Below the pieces are notes generated by a model that saw only the letters and a program-made list of their open reading frames with translations, ran no database searches and was not told the DNA's origin. A DNA stretch of 64,000 bases, from positions 44,665,283 through 44,729,282 of the forward strand of contig JAIUCV010000003.1 in the NCBI GenBank assembly GCA_026724425.1, in the 5' to 3' direction. The position numbers and the translations under genes were made by a program. Shown here in pieces: positions 35,806 to 49,576 of the stretch (position 1 is its first letter; each line of letters begins with the position of its first letter). The DNA is from Erythrophleum ivorense. Taxonomy: Eukaryota > Streptophyta > Magnoliopsida > Fabales > Fabaceae.

Positions 35806-36624
35806 AGGTATATTGACTTTAACCTTCTTAAAAGTCTAAGAATTTTTTTCTTAATTTCTATTTCAATTTACCTCTTTCCCAAAGTAGGTCTATGTGTATA
35901 ACACCCAATTTGCTGTAAAAAAGCTAGAAATGCGAGATATTCAAAGTAAGCCCCCTAAATCAAGTGGATAATGGCCGAATAAAAACTATACCTCAAAAAA
36001 TAAGGATTTGATGCTTGAGTTTCTCAAAAACTGTAACATCCGTTTCTCTCAAAACAGGAGAAAATGTGAGAAACGTAATGTACGGTATCTCCGTAAACAA
36101 ACAAAATTCACTAGATATAAAAAGGAAGTCTCCCAAAATGACGTAGTTAAGGTTTTAAAAAATTTGGAAAGCATTCTAGCCTCCTAAAAATGAGAATCCT
36201 AGGCTCAAATGAAAAGAAAAATGGAGCTAGAATGAAGAAATAATTTCTTACAAAAAGCTTATGAAATGTAATGGCATTTTTGTAATTTTGAGCAAATTTT
36301 GGAATTCACACAGAAGGGATTTTTCAATGAAAATTTTGAGTTCCCCTGGGTTTTCAGAGACCCTAAAAACCATGGAAAGCCTCAGAACAGTTAAAACCCC
36401 TCCGATGGATGTTTTCCAATATCAGTGTACTCGAACTTTGACAGATTCATTCGGGAAAGTTTTAGCTTCGATTTGAGTGATTCCAAAGGTGTTTTATTTA
36501 ATTGGAAACCTAAATTTCATAATGAAAAATTCAGTTCTCAAAGAGGAGTTAAAACAAAGGAGAAACAAAATGGCCAAGAACAAAGGGCAAATGAAATTTT
36601 TTGAAAAAGTTCTTTTTCCTCCCT

Positions 36625-36633
36625 TATAAATAG
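36625..36633 (+). promoter_or_regulatory. TATA box of LTR H
   Basis: TATAAATAG lies about 590 bases into the LTR in a pyrimidine-rich setting and is followed by CACACTCTTCC, a likely start region. A similar TATA element lies at the matching place in the reversed LTR at 42656-46133. Confidence 0.6.
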
Positions 36634-38285
36634 GTGGTGCCTCACACTCTTCCTCATTTAGTTTCAGATTATTCTACCCCAAATTAGAAGAGGAACCCTA
36701 GGAGAGTGGCGCCCAAGGGAAGAAGAAAAGGGAGAGAAAATCCAAGCTTAAGTTATGTTTCCATGGTTGTTTTTCATGCTTTTCTTCATCCACACCTCCT
36801 CTCCTTCCTTCTCCTTTGTTTCCTATGATTAAAATGGAATTTATAAATCTGATTCAAGGGAGAAATTCAAGGAAAAATTCATATTTGAAGAGAGGAGCTC
36901 AAAGAACACAAGATTCAAGTGAGAAAAAGTAAGAAAATAAGGTAATTTCTCTTCCTATGGTTGTCATCTTTGGTTCCCTTCTCCGCCATTTTGCCCCACA
37001 TGAGAAAACCCTAAGAGGAGATGATTTTTGGATAGAACCAAGCATGAATCTAAGGAAAAAGGGTGTGGAGATTAAGAATATGCAAAGGGAATTATCAAAT
37101 AACCATTAGATTTCAATATGCAAATTCTAAGGTTTTGTGTGCACCTTGTAAAATCTGACCTTGTGTGATGATTCCTAGGCCTAATTAAGAGTTTAAATGA
37201 GCTCCTAAGATCCCTAAGATGCTCACCACATGCTTCCTCCTTCAAGAAAACAAAGAGAATTCCAAGGAGACCAAAAAGGGGCATAGTCTTGGCCAAGCAT
37301 GGATGGAGTACCTAAGGAGAGTTTTAAATTTTTTCAAGCCCATTTTTTTATCATATATGATGAATGAATATGAGGAGAGGCCTTGGAAAAAAATTAGAAC
37401 TCATAGAAAGTGAGTTGGTATTTTAGGTTCTATATTATAACCTAAAGAAGCAACATGATCTTAGGCTCTTTGTTTTAATTGTGTAAAGACTCCAAGAGGC
37501 TTAAAAGGAGTCAAGAATCATATTTGAAAGGAAAGAGTGGAGCCTAGAAATTATTTGAGGGGTGTTGCTTCATTAGGTGCATTTATGGACCAAAATGGGG
37601 TTTATAGAACAACCTAGTGCCTAAGCTAGTTGTGTGGCCTTAGAAATTATTTCATGAACCTAATTGGCTTCCATAAATTATGTTTAGGCCAAGAGAAACC
37701 TTCCCCACACTTTTGTGGGAGTGTGGCCAAAGCAAGGGAGGGATTTTCAAGAGAAAGTGTGTGATTGTGTGCAAAGTAGCTCTCTACACCTTTTCTCATG
37801 CATGGATATGTGTTTAGCTTGTCTTAAAATGTGTGTATGTGTATTTTCAAGCCATGAAAAGTATACTAGCATGATTTTATATGCCATGATTTTATGATAT
37901 CATATTATGTTTTTCAAATGAATGTATGATGTTTGTTGAGTTTTCTTGAGTGTGGAGAGGCCAAGAACTCTTGACCATGGTGAGAATGAGCTAAGAACCC
38001 TTGAGATTAGTTGAGACAAAGTAAAGAGTCTCCTAAAAGTAAAGTGAGCTCCCAAGAGTATGGTTGAATCCAAAGTTCTTAAAGAATGGGTGAGGTAAGT
38101 CCAAAATCCATGAGGAAAAGTGTGAGGCCAATCCAAACACTTGATGAGCTCTTGAATGTCTTGTATGATTTGTTCATATGCCAAGCTTGCTTCTTAAATG
38201 TTCATGACTTCCATTTTATCTATGCATGCATTTGTAAAACTTACTTTGCATATATTATGTATGATTGAATGGGAGATGAGCTATT

Positions 38286-38302
38286 GAGATTCTTTGAATC
38301 TC
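38286..38302 (+). other. Conserved LTR hairpin in LTR H
   Basis: GAGATTCTTTGAATCTC forms 7-bp arms around a 3-base loop. It follows the repeat block and precedes a C/T-rich stretch, as in the other LTR copies. Confidence 0.75.
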
Positions 38303-39768
38303 ATCCCCTCCTCTCCAATGATCTAATATGCTAGGTGGACTAAGTAGACAAGGTAATGGAAGCCAACCACCTTGAAGGAAAGAGTTTGACAATCAAGTGC
38401 TTGAGTTTTATTACTTTAAGGCCATATTTGTGTCAATTGATGTAACCCTTTGATGTATATGGTCTATGACCCCTTATACATGTGTAATTATGATAATATG
38501 TGATGTATAAATGAATGGATATGTTGTATGAACCCTAAAAAATAATTTGGGTATGTAATGCCAAGATATGCATTTTGAAAAGTTTGATGTAATGTGTATA
38601 TGTGTGGATGAAAGGGCCAAAATGATATGCATGAGGTTTAGAACCATTTGGGCTGCTCACACAAGTCTTAAATGTGCTTTTAGACTTGCCTAAAGGGTGT
38701 TAAAACTAAAGGAAAGCCATTTGACAATTTTGGTACCCTATATGGAGCCAAATTTGACTATAATGGAATCCAATATCACTTTTTAGCCAAATGAGCTCTT
38801 CATGATATGAGATTTGACAAAAATTTAGAGCTTGTTGAGAGATTTTTGGGAAGCTAAAGAACATAATTTTCAGAGGTCTACGAAATATTTGATGAATTTT
38901 CAAAGTTGGTAATTTTTCTGGTTTTGGCCTGCTGCACTATTCATTTTGTCCAAAAATGAAATATGTCACACAGGGCTCAAATGATATCCAATTGTCATGA
39001 ACTTTTATACAGAGAAACTATGTATTCACAGTGACCCGTCCCTACTAGAATCACTTCATTTGGATGTCTAGAGAGGGAGATATAAATTTTTGAAGATTCT
39101 ATCCAGTATCAAGGAATTCAGTCGACCTAAGTTATTGTTCCATTGAATTCTGAGCTCTGGGCTTCCTAAATTGGTCTAAAAATATTTTTTCCCTCTAGCT
39201 AACATCCACATATTTATATATTAGTATCATTTGCATGGATTGGATTTTTATGGAATTAATTAGACATTTCAAAGTTTGCTGTAGAAATCTCTGACAGTTC
39301 GAGGAGACAATTTGACCTCTAGACATTTTTGGATGTCAAATGTCATCTTTGATAGATGTTATGGTCTAAAAATATTTTTACTGTAAAGTAGACATCTGTA
39401 GCTTTCCAGGATGACCAAGAATACATGTTTTCGATTTTTCTAGAATTAGTTATGATTTTTCAAAGCTTGGATAGAAAATAGGCCAAAGTTGGCTGAAATT
39501 GAATGTCCATGTTTTGTGCTTCATTTTGGTTTTCTTGAGTTGTGAGCCACATTTTACGATGCAAATGAGTTGTATTCATGTAATTAAATATGAGAATGTA
39601 TGGCATGAGTTCACATGGTCCATATGACACCGGATAAAATTTTTATACACGACGCAGCACAATTAAATGCATTACTTTAATAGGCTTTTTCTACTTCCTT
39701 CATGGATTTGATGATGCAATGCATATGAATGTTATGAGATGAACTAGAAATTATGATGTTACAAAAAC

Positions 39769-42655
39769 CTAAGCCAAAAAAGCTAAGAAAATTTGTGAAA
39801 ATAAGTTAGGGCACTTTTATAATTTTTGAAAATTTTAGAAAACTCACATGAGAGATTTTTAAATGGAAAAATTCAGTCTTTCAAGGTTTTCAGAGGCCCT
39901 GAAAACCATAAAAATCCCAAGAACAGTTGAAGTCCCTCCTATGAGTGATTTCAGCCATCAATTGATTAAAACTTTGACCAAGTAGTTCATGATGGGTTTA
40001 AATTTATTTTGAGTGATACCAAAGCCATTTTATAAGTTTGAGAGCTTAAATACTATGATGGAAAAGACAGATTTTAAAAAAGAGTTAAATTGAGGCCAAA
40101 TGGAGAAACCGTGATTTAGGGACTAAATTGAAAAGTAAAAAAGCATGTTAACTCTACCTTTTGCCTCTTAAAATGTCCAACCACTTACTCTAGCCTTAAT
40201 TGATGCTTTGCTAGTCTGAAAATAGAGATGAGAAAGCCTCTTGTTGGCGCACCAAGAAGGGAGGAAGAAGAGAAGGAAGATCAAGTAAAAAGGGTAAGAA
40301 ACTCAAGCTTTTTCTTACTTTCTCCAATCCTAGCCTTGTTTTTTTCTTTCCTTTCTCTTCTCCTATGATTTTGATGATTATATTGAGGCTGATCCAAGTC
40401 TGATTTAGTAGGAAGAAGAGAGAAATTAAAAAGAGTATATGAAGCTTTGAAAAGCATCTTTGGAAAGCTTGGAATTAAAGTAAGATACATGGATTAAACT
40501 TGCTCCATCTTGCTTCTTCCTTTCTTGTCCATTTTGTCTAGAATAAGATCCATTTAGGAGAGGATGATTTCTAGTCTTAAGAAGGTAGAAAGGAGGGTTT
40601 TGAAGCATGAGGAGTAGGATTATCCATTTGAAAGCAAAAGAAAAGCCTTAAAATTTAAGTTGCTCCACCTAGGGAATTTGATATGTATGGACAAATTTGA
40701 ATTTTTCTAAGGGTTGTGTGACTTATGTAAAGTATGAATGAGGTCACAAGGTAATTAGGAAGTTACACAAGTGGCTGATTGTAGAAGAAAATAAACAAAA
40801 CTCCATGGGCTCCTTTGTGGTGTGTGTGGCTTAGCCTCAAGTGCTACAAGGTACTAGTTACGATGAGTTTTTTCTTATTACAAGGTTAGAAGAGGCTTAG
40901 ATATTAATTATAGATACTAGAGGAACCAATGAATTAAATTTAGAAAGCTTGGTTTGTGAGATGGAAGTTTAGGTCCCATTTAGACATCAAGGAGCAACTT
41001 AGAGATTGGCTTCTTGGATTGAGTTTATGATGACGTTAATGAGTTTATATAAAGTCATATGACCTAGAAAAGAATGAGAATTGGGAGCCAAGAGCATGAT
41101 TTCAAGTGATTGCTTCATTGTGTCATATATAGACCATATTAAAGTTTGTGTGAAGCTAGATTTGGTTCCAAGAGTGTAATTGAGCCTCATTTGATGTGTC
41201 TAGGCCAAGAGAATCAATATCTCCCTAATTATGTATGTTTGGCCGAGAGAGCAACTAAAGTACAAAGGGGAAAGCTTGTGTTTCCTAGTCTAAGGTAGCT
41301 CTCTAAACTTTCTCACATGCATTTCTTAATTTGTTGTTTGTCTTCGATTACTTGTCTATATGTTTGAACTATGTGAATTGTTTATAGCCATTGATGTAGT
41401 GTCTTGGTACCATAATGTGCTTTTGAACTTGTTTGAAAGATGTAATGGCTTGAGTGGGCTTGGTAAGGCCAAAAGTCCCTTGAGATAGGTAAAAGAGGAG
41501 CCAAAAGTCCTTAAAAGTAGGTGAGACAAGGCCAAAAGTCTAAAGAAAGAGTGAGGCCAAGTCAAAAGTCTCTAGAAGTAGGTGAGATAAATCTAAAAGT
41601 CCCCAAAGAGTTGGATGAGGCTGAAGCAATAACTTTTAAAGCCTATATTTGACTTGTATGAAATTGTGTAACATGGAAAAAATGGCTATGTATGCTTTCT
41701 AGAAAGTTTTATGGCATGCTTGCATTCCTTACCTTGAAAATGCATTATATATGTATGTTTGAAAGGGTAAAAGAGCTATTGAGATTCTTTGACTCTCACT
41801 CTTTCTCCACATGTCTATTTTTGCCTAAGTGAAGCCCAAGGACCAAGTGGGAGGAGTTATGTGCCTTGAAAAGGGACATTGTGACAATAGGATAGGAAAT
41901 TTTGTATTTTGATGTCAAGAATTTTGTTCAAATGATGTACATGAGATATAAATACTTGGACATGCATGAAAACATGTATTTATTATGTAAGAATGGAAAT
42001 TAGAACCATATATACACTTATGTGAGTTTTTGACATCCATATACTTTAGTGTGATTCTATGCAAGTTTAAGTAGGAAGGTGAATTTGAGATGTATGAGGA
42101 TTTGGACCACTTGGATAACCTTTTTTTGTTATTTTTATCCTTTTGGACATGCCAAGTGATTGTGGTATGAGTAGGAGAGCAAATGGATCAATTTGATCCC
42201 TGTTAAGTGCCATAAAACACCTCGTTTGCTACCTGAACCCTAAAGCAAATGGATGATTTTGAGCATAAAATGTAGCATGAATATAGGTCTCATTGAGAGT
42301 TCTTTGCTGAGCTAAGAACTACTATTTTTTGAGCTCTAGAAAATTAATTATGAATTTTCAAAGTAAAGAAAATTTTACAAATTTAGCATGTGTACTGTTC
42401 ATATAGCTAGTTTACTTTTCTATGTCATTCATGGGTCAAATAAAATCCAATACTTATGAAATTTTACAGATATAAACTAGACACTATAAACTTTTTATAG
42501 CAATTGAGAGCATCTACAGAGAGAGAACTAAATTTTTAAAGTTTATGGTTAGTATCAAGACGTAGCAAACATCTCTGGTACTGTTCTATTGTTTTTCATG
42601 GTTCAGATGGTGTTTTCTTAGTTTAGAACTATTTTAATCATTAGTTAATATCTAG
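39769..42655 (+). repeat. Middle part of LTR I
   Basis: This continues LTR I after LTR H. It has the shared LTR markers: ACTCACATGAGAGATTTTTAAATGG, CTTTGACCAAGTAGTTCATG and the 36-bp repeats with CCAAAAGTCC units at 41455-41640. It ends at the TCTAG duplicated on insertion of LTR E. Confidence 0.85.
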
Positions 42656-45600
42656 TGTAACACTATAATTCTCTAGCTCATCCATGTTATTTCTAGGCCT
42701 CCTTCCATGCATAATACAAGAATTCCAAGGAAAACCACTAAAAATATTTAATTAAATCGTGTTACATCGTAGATAAACTTTTTGTTTCATATCTCGTAGA
42801 TCATATGAACTCATCCATCTCATTCTCACATTTAAATACATAAATAAAACTCATAAACATCTCATTAAGTGGCCAAGAACTTGGGCAAATAGAGTATATA
42901 CATAAAAATAATGCATGCACCCTCAAATTGGTATTTCAATTTTCTGTCATAAATTTTGAAAAATCAAAACTAATTCTAAAAAAATCAAAGTCAAGAACAC
43001 TATAAAATTATGGAAAGCTACATATGTCTAATTTATGTAAAAATAAATCCAGGCCACAATAGGGACGTCTATCTACTAGAAATTGATGGAATAGTAACCA
43101 AGGTTGTTTATCATTATAGGTACTATCACTAAACTTCAAAAATTCATATATCCCTATGCAGACCTCCAATTGGGTTGATTTTGATGGCCATGGAAAGCTT
43201 ATCATGTCTAGTTTATACCTATAAAAGGTCATAAGCATTGGACACCATTTGTCTCTCGAATGACATAGCACAAGAAACTGACTATATGAATAGTGCTCAT
43301 ACTAGAATAGCAAAAAAATGGTAACTTTGAAAAATCATAATTAATTTCACAAAGCTCCAAATAATCTGGTCTTTATCTTCCCAAAAATATCTAGATAAGA
43401 TCTATATGCATGCCAAATTTCATGGGCAAATTTGTTCATTTGGTCAGATCTTAACATTGGGTTCCAAAAATACTCTTTTGGTGCCTTCTAAGGGTCTTTA
43501 ATGGTCCACATTGGCTTCTAAGACAACCATGGACACTTGAGGACATGGAAAAGCACCAAAATGGTCTAATAAATATGTCTCAAAGGTGTACGAATCTAGA
43601 TTTCACAAACTCATACTCTCACCCTAAGGTATACACAAGGATACATATGACAAGTCTTGCCATTCAGTCCCAAATTGTGCTATATCATACATATGGTATC
43701 AAATTTCATTCATACATTAAATATTCATGAAATTGCCTATGTTCATAAGGTCATACATCATATACAATATTGGATTACATCATATGCCATCCATATGGCT
43801 ACAAAATGGCATTTTTCCACACTTTGTTGTCAATCTTCTTCCTTTAAGCTTAATGGCTTCCATTCCTTCGCTCACTTGATCCACCAAGACACGTTAGACA
43901 TGTGGGGAGGAAGGAATGAAATTCTTGAAATCCCAATAGCTCTTTTCCCTTCCAACCATATATAAAGAATGTAATTCCATGTTTAAAAATGCATGCATGG
44001 CTATCATGGGACATGTAATCTTTTATGAAACATTTCTAGCATTCAAGAAGTTATACAAAACATATATAGGCTTGCCAAGCAAGTGGTTTATCCTTATCCA
44101 TTCTTTTCAAGGATTTTGGACTTCCCTTACCCTTTTTCTTAAAGGCTTTTAACTAAGCCTTACTCTTGGAAGACTTTTAGCTTTGTCTCAACTATTCTTG
44201 AGGATTTTTGGCTCATCCTCACCATTGCTAGAGGGTTCTTGACTTCACCACACTCAAGCAAACTAAAGTAAGTTCACAAAGTATCATTTAAAGACATAAT
44301 GGAATATCATGGTACCATGACATATAGATGCATTCTAAAACATTCCTCATGGCTGAAAACATACATACACACATTTAAGATGAGGTGAACATCCACTCAT
44401 ACATGAAAGAAAGAAGAGAGAGCTACCTTATTTACAAATGAACACTGTCTTCCTTGAATTTGGTTCCTCCTCCTCGACCACACACACACAAGAAGGTGGG
44501 ACTTATTTCCTTTGGCCTAGACACATAATATGGAAGCCAATTTCACTTTTGGAACAATTTCTAAAGCTACATATTCATTTTAAGAGCTAGATTGTGCTTG
44601 TGTCTCATTTATGGTTCCATAACACACTTAGTGAAGCAACCTTAGGAAAACATAATCTTGGCTCCACTCTTTCATCCATTTATGATTCTTGATTCTTTTT
44701 AAGTCTCTTGGAGTCATCACATAATTAATTTAAGAAGCCTAGCAAGATGTTGCTTCTTTAAGCCATAATATAGAACCTATGATATCATCTCACTATCTAT
44801 AGTTTCTAAAATTTTTCCAAGGCTTCCTCTAATCCTCTTCCATCATATATGACTCAAAATCAAGCTTGGAACAAATTAAAACTACCCGTTGGTGCTTCAT
44901 CTAGCCTAGGCTGAAACTATGCACTATATGAACACCAAGTTAGTTTACTTTGTTTTCTTGATGAAAGATGCATGTGAGAAGCCTTCTAGGGATCTTAAGA
45001 GCTCATCTAAACACTCATTTTGGCCTAGAAATTCTTGAATCAAAATAGAATTTTAAAGGAACACTTGAAACTCTAACTTTTTTATCTTGAAATCTAATGG
45101 TTATTTTGTTATTTCCTTTGCATATTCTTGTTCTCCTCCCTTATTTTCCTAAGATTCACTCTTAGTTTGGCTAAAAATCCAACCCCTCTTGGTTGGTCTT
45201 ATATAGGGAAAAATATGCAAGAGGAAGAACAAGAAACATCAAGCTTGAATTATGGCAAAATACCTTGATTTCTTAGTTCCCTTGGCTTGATCTTCACTTT
45301 GCTTTACCTCTCTTCTTGATTTTCAAAAATTTTTCCCTTAGGTCTGACCTCAAAACATACCCAAAAGTTTCAATAAAATCATAGGAAAGAAGAGAAGATG
45401 GAGGAGAAGGAATTTGCTAAAGAGAAACCAAGAAAATCCATAAAAAACCATACCTTTTCCTTACCTTTTCCCTTCTCTTTCTTCTTTCCCTTGTGTGCCT
45501 CACTCCCTTGGTTCTTTCTTTGGTTTAGGGCAGAAATAAAATGAGCTAAGTGAAGGGAAGAGTGGGGCGTGCGGCTATATATAGGTAGGTTTAAGAAGTT

Positions 45601-46133
45601 GTTTCCAAAAATTTCAATTTTGTCATTTAATTTTGGCATTTTCGTTTCTAGTTTGTTTTAGCTCCTTTTTTTAAATCATCTTTTCTATCATAAAATTTAG
45701 GTCCTCAATCTTATAAAATGTCTTTGGAATCACTTAAATTAAAGCTAAAACCTCTCTACACAAAAGAGTCAAAGTTCGGGTAAACTGGGATTAGAAAACA
45801 TACACTGGAGTAGTTTTAACTATCCCAAGACTTCCCATGGTTTTCTGGACCTCTAAGAACTCCAGAGAACTCAAATTTTCTATTAAAAAGTCCTCTTGTG
45901 AGAATTTCAAAATTTGCTCAAAATTATAAAAATGCCATTATGTTACATAACAATTTTATTGCTTTCCGTCTAGTTATTTTAGCCTCTATTTCAGGGCACC
46001 TCTGCCCTCCTAATTTCATACTTAATATCTATATCATCATTCTAATTTTTTTGGGCCTTAGCCAATTCATTTCAGAGGACTTACTTTGAAAATGTATCTA
46101 TTTCTGTAGTTTTTACGAAAACTGAACATTACA
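42656..46133 (-). mobile_element. Solo LTR E, Tekay-like, 3.5 kb, reverse orientation
   Basis: On the plus strand it runs from TGTAACACT to GAACATTACA, with TCTAG at 42651-42655 and 46134-46138. The host LTR reads TAATATCTAG...GCTTTTC across the empty site, matching TAATATCTAGAGTTTTCC at 18833 in a related copy, which confirms the insertion point. It has no coding part. The reversed 36-bp repeats lie around 44090-44250. Confidence 0.93.
45575..45584 (-). promoter_or_regulatory. TATA box of LTR E
   Basis: The minus strand reads CTATATATAG, about 550 bases into the LTR, followed by a GC-rich CCGCACGCCCC stretch. Its place matches the TATAAATAG of LTR H. Confidence 0.6.
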
Positions 46134-46138
46134 TCTAG

Positions 46139-46493
46139 GGCTTTTCAAAAAGTTATTATATGCTTGATTTTGATTTTTTTAGAATTAATTATAATTTTCC
46201 AAAGTTTATATTAGAAAACTATCATGGCAACCTAAGTGCAAAAAATGAAATTTCATGTGAAATGGTTCTCAATCCATGTTATAAGCCTCCAATTGTGTTA
46301 TTTCTGATATGTTTGAGTATATTATGAATGGAGAAGAATTTAGCTAAGTAAAAATGATTCTCATGGACATTTATGAATGGGTTTGGTTACCAATATCTAA
46401 TAAATCCATTACCAAAGATATAAACTTTAATGCCTTTGTATGTTATATGCTAGTTGTGTCGTGAGTTGAAGTTTAAGGAGTTATGGTATTATA
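46139..46493 (+). repeat. 3' end of LTR I
   Basis: This resumes directly after the TCTAG repeat with the distal LTR markers (GATTTTTTTAGAATTAATTAT, CTCCAATTGTG) and ends GGTATTATA, a decayed GTTACA terminus. Confidence 0.8.
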
Positions 46494-46498
46494 ATATG

Positions 46499-47520
46499 GG
46501 AAAGGAAAAATCTTCTTTGGCTTTTCTTTCTTAGGCTCATCTAGTGCGACATGTATTTTTCAAGATGTTGACTTATCCACGGTAATGGTCTCTAAAGATC
46601 CCTGAACTTCCTTTCCATACCTAAGAGTGATGGCACTAACGTTACTGGTATTTATTGGATTGACATTTGTCTGTGCTAGTAATTAGCCTGAACCTTAACA
46701 CTTCACCCCACTAAAGGAGGCAACAAACTGGCCTAACTGAGTATCAACCCTTCTTTCCAAAATTTACATACTTATCTGTGGTTGCTATGGTTGTTGTTGC
46801 AAATGTTGCTTAAGCTGTGCATTACTTTCCATATTCATATAGGTTCTCTCTATCATTTCATCTAATCCCATAAATTTCTTTTCTTCTTGATGCAGTGTGA
46901 CAAACAAGAAAGAATTTTTCTAGAAAAAGCCTCTTCGATTAATCCCCAGAAGTAATAACATCAGGAGGAAGATAATACAACCAATCTTTAGCTACACCAT
47001 CCAAAGAAAAAGGGAATGCTCTGAGCTTAATTTGTTCTTTTGAAACTCCTTATGGCTTCATTGTAAAGCAAACAACATGAAATTCTTTCAAATGCTTGTG
47101 AGGGTCATCTCCTGAAAGTCTATAAAATTTACGAAGTAAGTAAATCAAACCAAACTTAAGCTCAAAATTTACATCTAATTTTGGATATTGTATACAAAGA
47201 TTTTGATAGTGCACATCGGGAGTTGTCAAATCTTTAATGGTTCTTGCGTGTATGTTATCATTCAAATTTGCATTTGCATTTGCATTTAAGTTAGCTTAAG
47301 CATGCATATTCATGTTAGCATTCACTTGCTCTTGTTCAGCCATATTATCAACAACAAATTGAAGTACACAATCAATTCCTTGCACACAATCAAAAGTAAA
47401 AGAAATACTAGCACTATTTTCTACATTATTATTATTTTTCTTACTCTTTACTTGCATTTGAAAGGTTCTTTTCATTTCAGGGTCCAAATCAATCAATTTC
47501 TTACTAAAGGACCTTGTCAT
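46499..47520 (-). pseudogene. Athila-1 gag (broken)
   Basis: The N-terminal piece (47296-47520) is followed in the same frame, after one TAA, by the piece at 47050-47265 with VHYQNLCIQYPKLDVNFELKFGLIYLLRKFYRLSGDDPHKHLKEFHVVC, a clear Athila gag core. After another TAA (replacing the usual Gln codon of KPQGV) it continues GVSKEQIKLRAFPFSLDGVAKDWLYYLPP. Gag forms the particle around element RNA. LTR I separates it from the protease. The N-terminal part has an Asn/Ala-rich run (VNANMNMHA and NANANAN) next to the first stop. Confidence 0.88.
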
Positions 47521-48261
47521 AAACTAATTAGGCAAGCAAAAGCTAAGGAATAGCATAAAAATCAATAAATAAAAATCAAAACGATAAATCTATAAAAAGT
47601 AGAGAACATGTCTTAAAATAAAAAAAAAATACTTGAAAAATGAAAAAATAAAAGAAAACAAAAGAATTTGGCTAATCTAGGGGCTACCTCATAGCCATAA
47701 CTGTGATTTTTGCTTAATACCACCAAAAATATTAAAGTACCAAGTTTCAAAATTTTCAAGGCAAGTGATATGAGAGAATTCAGCACACTGACAAAATTTT
47801 GTAGGTAACCAAATTAGCTTAATTTCATAAACCAAAAGTAAGAAAATTAACATTAGACAAAACTAATAACTTCCTAACACACAAATACACATAAAAACAA
47901 AGAAATATTAGACAAAAGAAAGCACAAAAAATAAAAATATAAAATCTAGAAAAATTAGAAAAATCCTAAAAAATTTAAGAAAATATTTAAAAATTTAGAA
48001 AAGTGACATAAATGATGGAATTTGGCCTAAAAATGGTGTACCTTATAGCTAAAGCTATGTTTTTTTGCTTATCTCACCCAAAAACTTAATGAAGCAAAGT
48101 TTCAGAATTTTCTAGGTGAGTTACACAAAAATTCCAGCAAGTAGAGCACCTAAAGTTCAACACCGAAATGACCAATTTCCACTATTTAACTAAAAACAAA
48201 ACAAACCAAAAACTAGCTAAAACACTAAAGAATACTTTCCCAAACAATTAGGCACAACCTC
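47521..48261 (-). other. Athila-1 untranslated leader
   Basis: About 740 bases of very AT-rich DNA between primer site and gag. No open frame of note. Two diverged copies of a motif containing CCTCATAGC/ACCTTATAGC followed by TTTTTGCTTA (about 47687 and 48042) suggest an internal duplication. Confidence 0.6.
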
Positions 48262-48277
48262 CTTGCCAACGGTACCA
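48262..48277 (-). other. Athila-1 primer-binding site
   Basis: The minus strand reads TGGTACCGTTGGCAAG, resembling the TGGCGCCGTTGCCG primer site of Athila elements (tRNA-Asp type) with a few changes. It lies 4 bases from the LTR edge. Confidence 0.75.
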
Positions 48278-49576
48278 ATTTTGAGAATTATCTTGTTGAA
48301 GGACCCAAAAAATACTAGGTTGTAATAAAAATTTGTAGTTAATGGCGTAAACTAGGTCATTTCCTAAGGAGTTTGCTTCTAATTGTCTATGAAAGAGTTC
48401 TTCTAATGTGATTAAACCAAAGGTGTTTGAGGGAGTTTTGGTTTACTAAAATTCAAATGAATTAAAGAAAATAACATGAACTAAAAAAAACTTCAAACTA
48501 AGTGATGACAATAACTAGGCAAATAGTGGTAACTAGCTTTTGAATGGACTTCCTAGAATTCAATTATCCTTACTTCCTTTTAATGTACCAAAACTTAGAC
48601 ATAATTTATTGCTTCTTAGTGTATTCTTTATAAAAATTCTTGAATTACCATCCAAGACTCAAATTACTAATTATCAAGGAATTTTGCAACCACAAAGAAC
48701 CATGAAAAATTAGCCATTTGAATTAGAAATAAGAATACACCACAACAGTACCCAAATGCTCATTAAAGTCACTGAATAATTCACTTAGAGATGCTAATCA
48801 ATTGGTTAGATTAAAGATTTTCTCAAGTACAAAAATCACACAAAATTTCAGCCACTTAATATAATGATTATTGCACTAACTAGCCTAAAACCAAAAGGAA
48901 ATAACTAGCAAATTAGACAGCCATTAAGTCTGAAATTTTTACAAACACTTAGGCATTAAAATGAGTCTCTAAATGTGAAATTGCAATTGAAATTATAAAG
49001 AAAATGAATCTAATACAATCATCTACCAAGATCTTCATTTAACAAGCTAAACCTAAGCAAATTAAATAGGGAAATCAGTGTTAAAAGTAAGGGATAAGAA
49101 AAAGAGAAGTTAGCCAAATTTAGAGATGAATCTTAGAGCTCAAATCTTAACTCATAGAAGTCACATTCTTAGCCAGCTACCAAGGTGATCAAGCTTCCAT
49201 TTAGGAGGGTAGAATAAGGGATTAAAGAGGAGAACACACGGCCATAGAGCTTCTAGAATTGGGATTGAATGATGATGCTCTCTCCAGCATGCTACTGCCT
49301 TCAATCCAAACCCAAGCCTCTGTATTGTCCTTGTCTCCTTAAGTTTTGCTTGTGTTTTCCCCAAACCTAAGACTTTTCTTATACTCCCTGTAACATCCAC
49401 TATGTTGTAAAAATACCAAAATGAGCCAGTTTGAAAAGCATGTCCCCTGAGATGAGTGATTCAAGGTTAAATAAAATTTGGATAAAATTTTAAATAATAG
49501 AAAATAAGGATTTAAGCTTTGAGTTGTCCAGAAATTAGGGCCAAAGTTATTCAAAAAATTTGCCAAAAGGCCAATG

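Larger units (their letters stand above)
36032..39763 (+). mobile_element. Solo LTR H, Tekay-like, 3.7 kb
   Basis: It runs from TGTAACATCC to ATGATGTTACA, with AAAAC at 36027-36031 and 39764-39768. There is no internal coding region. It is inserted 137 bases into LTR I. It contains a good TATA box, a degenerate repeat block (about 37958-38140) and a perfect GAGATTC-TTT-GAATCTC hairpin. Confidence 0.93.
35895..46493 (+). mobile_element. Solo LTR I, Tekay-like, holding two nested LTRs
   Basis: It starts TGTATAACACC at 35895 and ends GGTATTATA at 46493, both slightly decayed termini. The flanks CTATG (35890-35894) and ATATG (46494-46498) differ by one base and fit an old duplication. Its own sequence is 35895-36031, 39769-42655 and 46139-46493, about 3.4 kb when joined; the remainder is two later solo LTRs with their duplications. 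The 36-bp repeats (41455-41640) and an imperfect GAGATTC/GACTCTC pair near 41778 are present. It interrupts Athila-1 between gag and protease. Confidence 0.85.
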
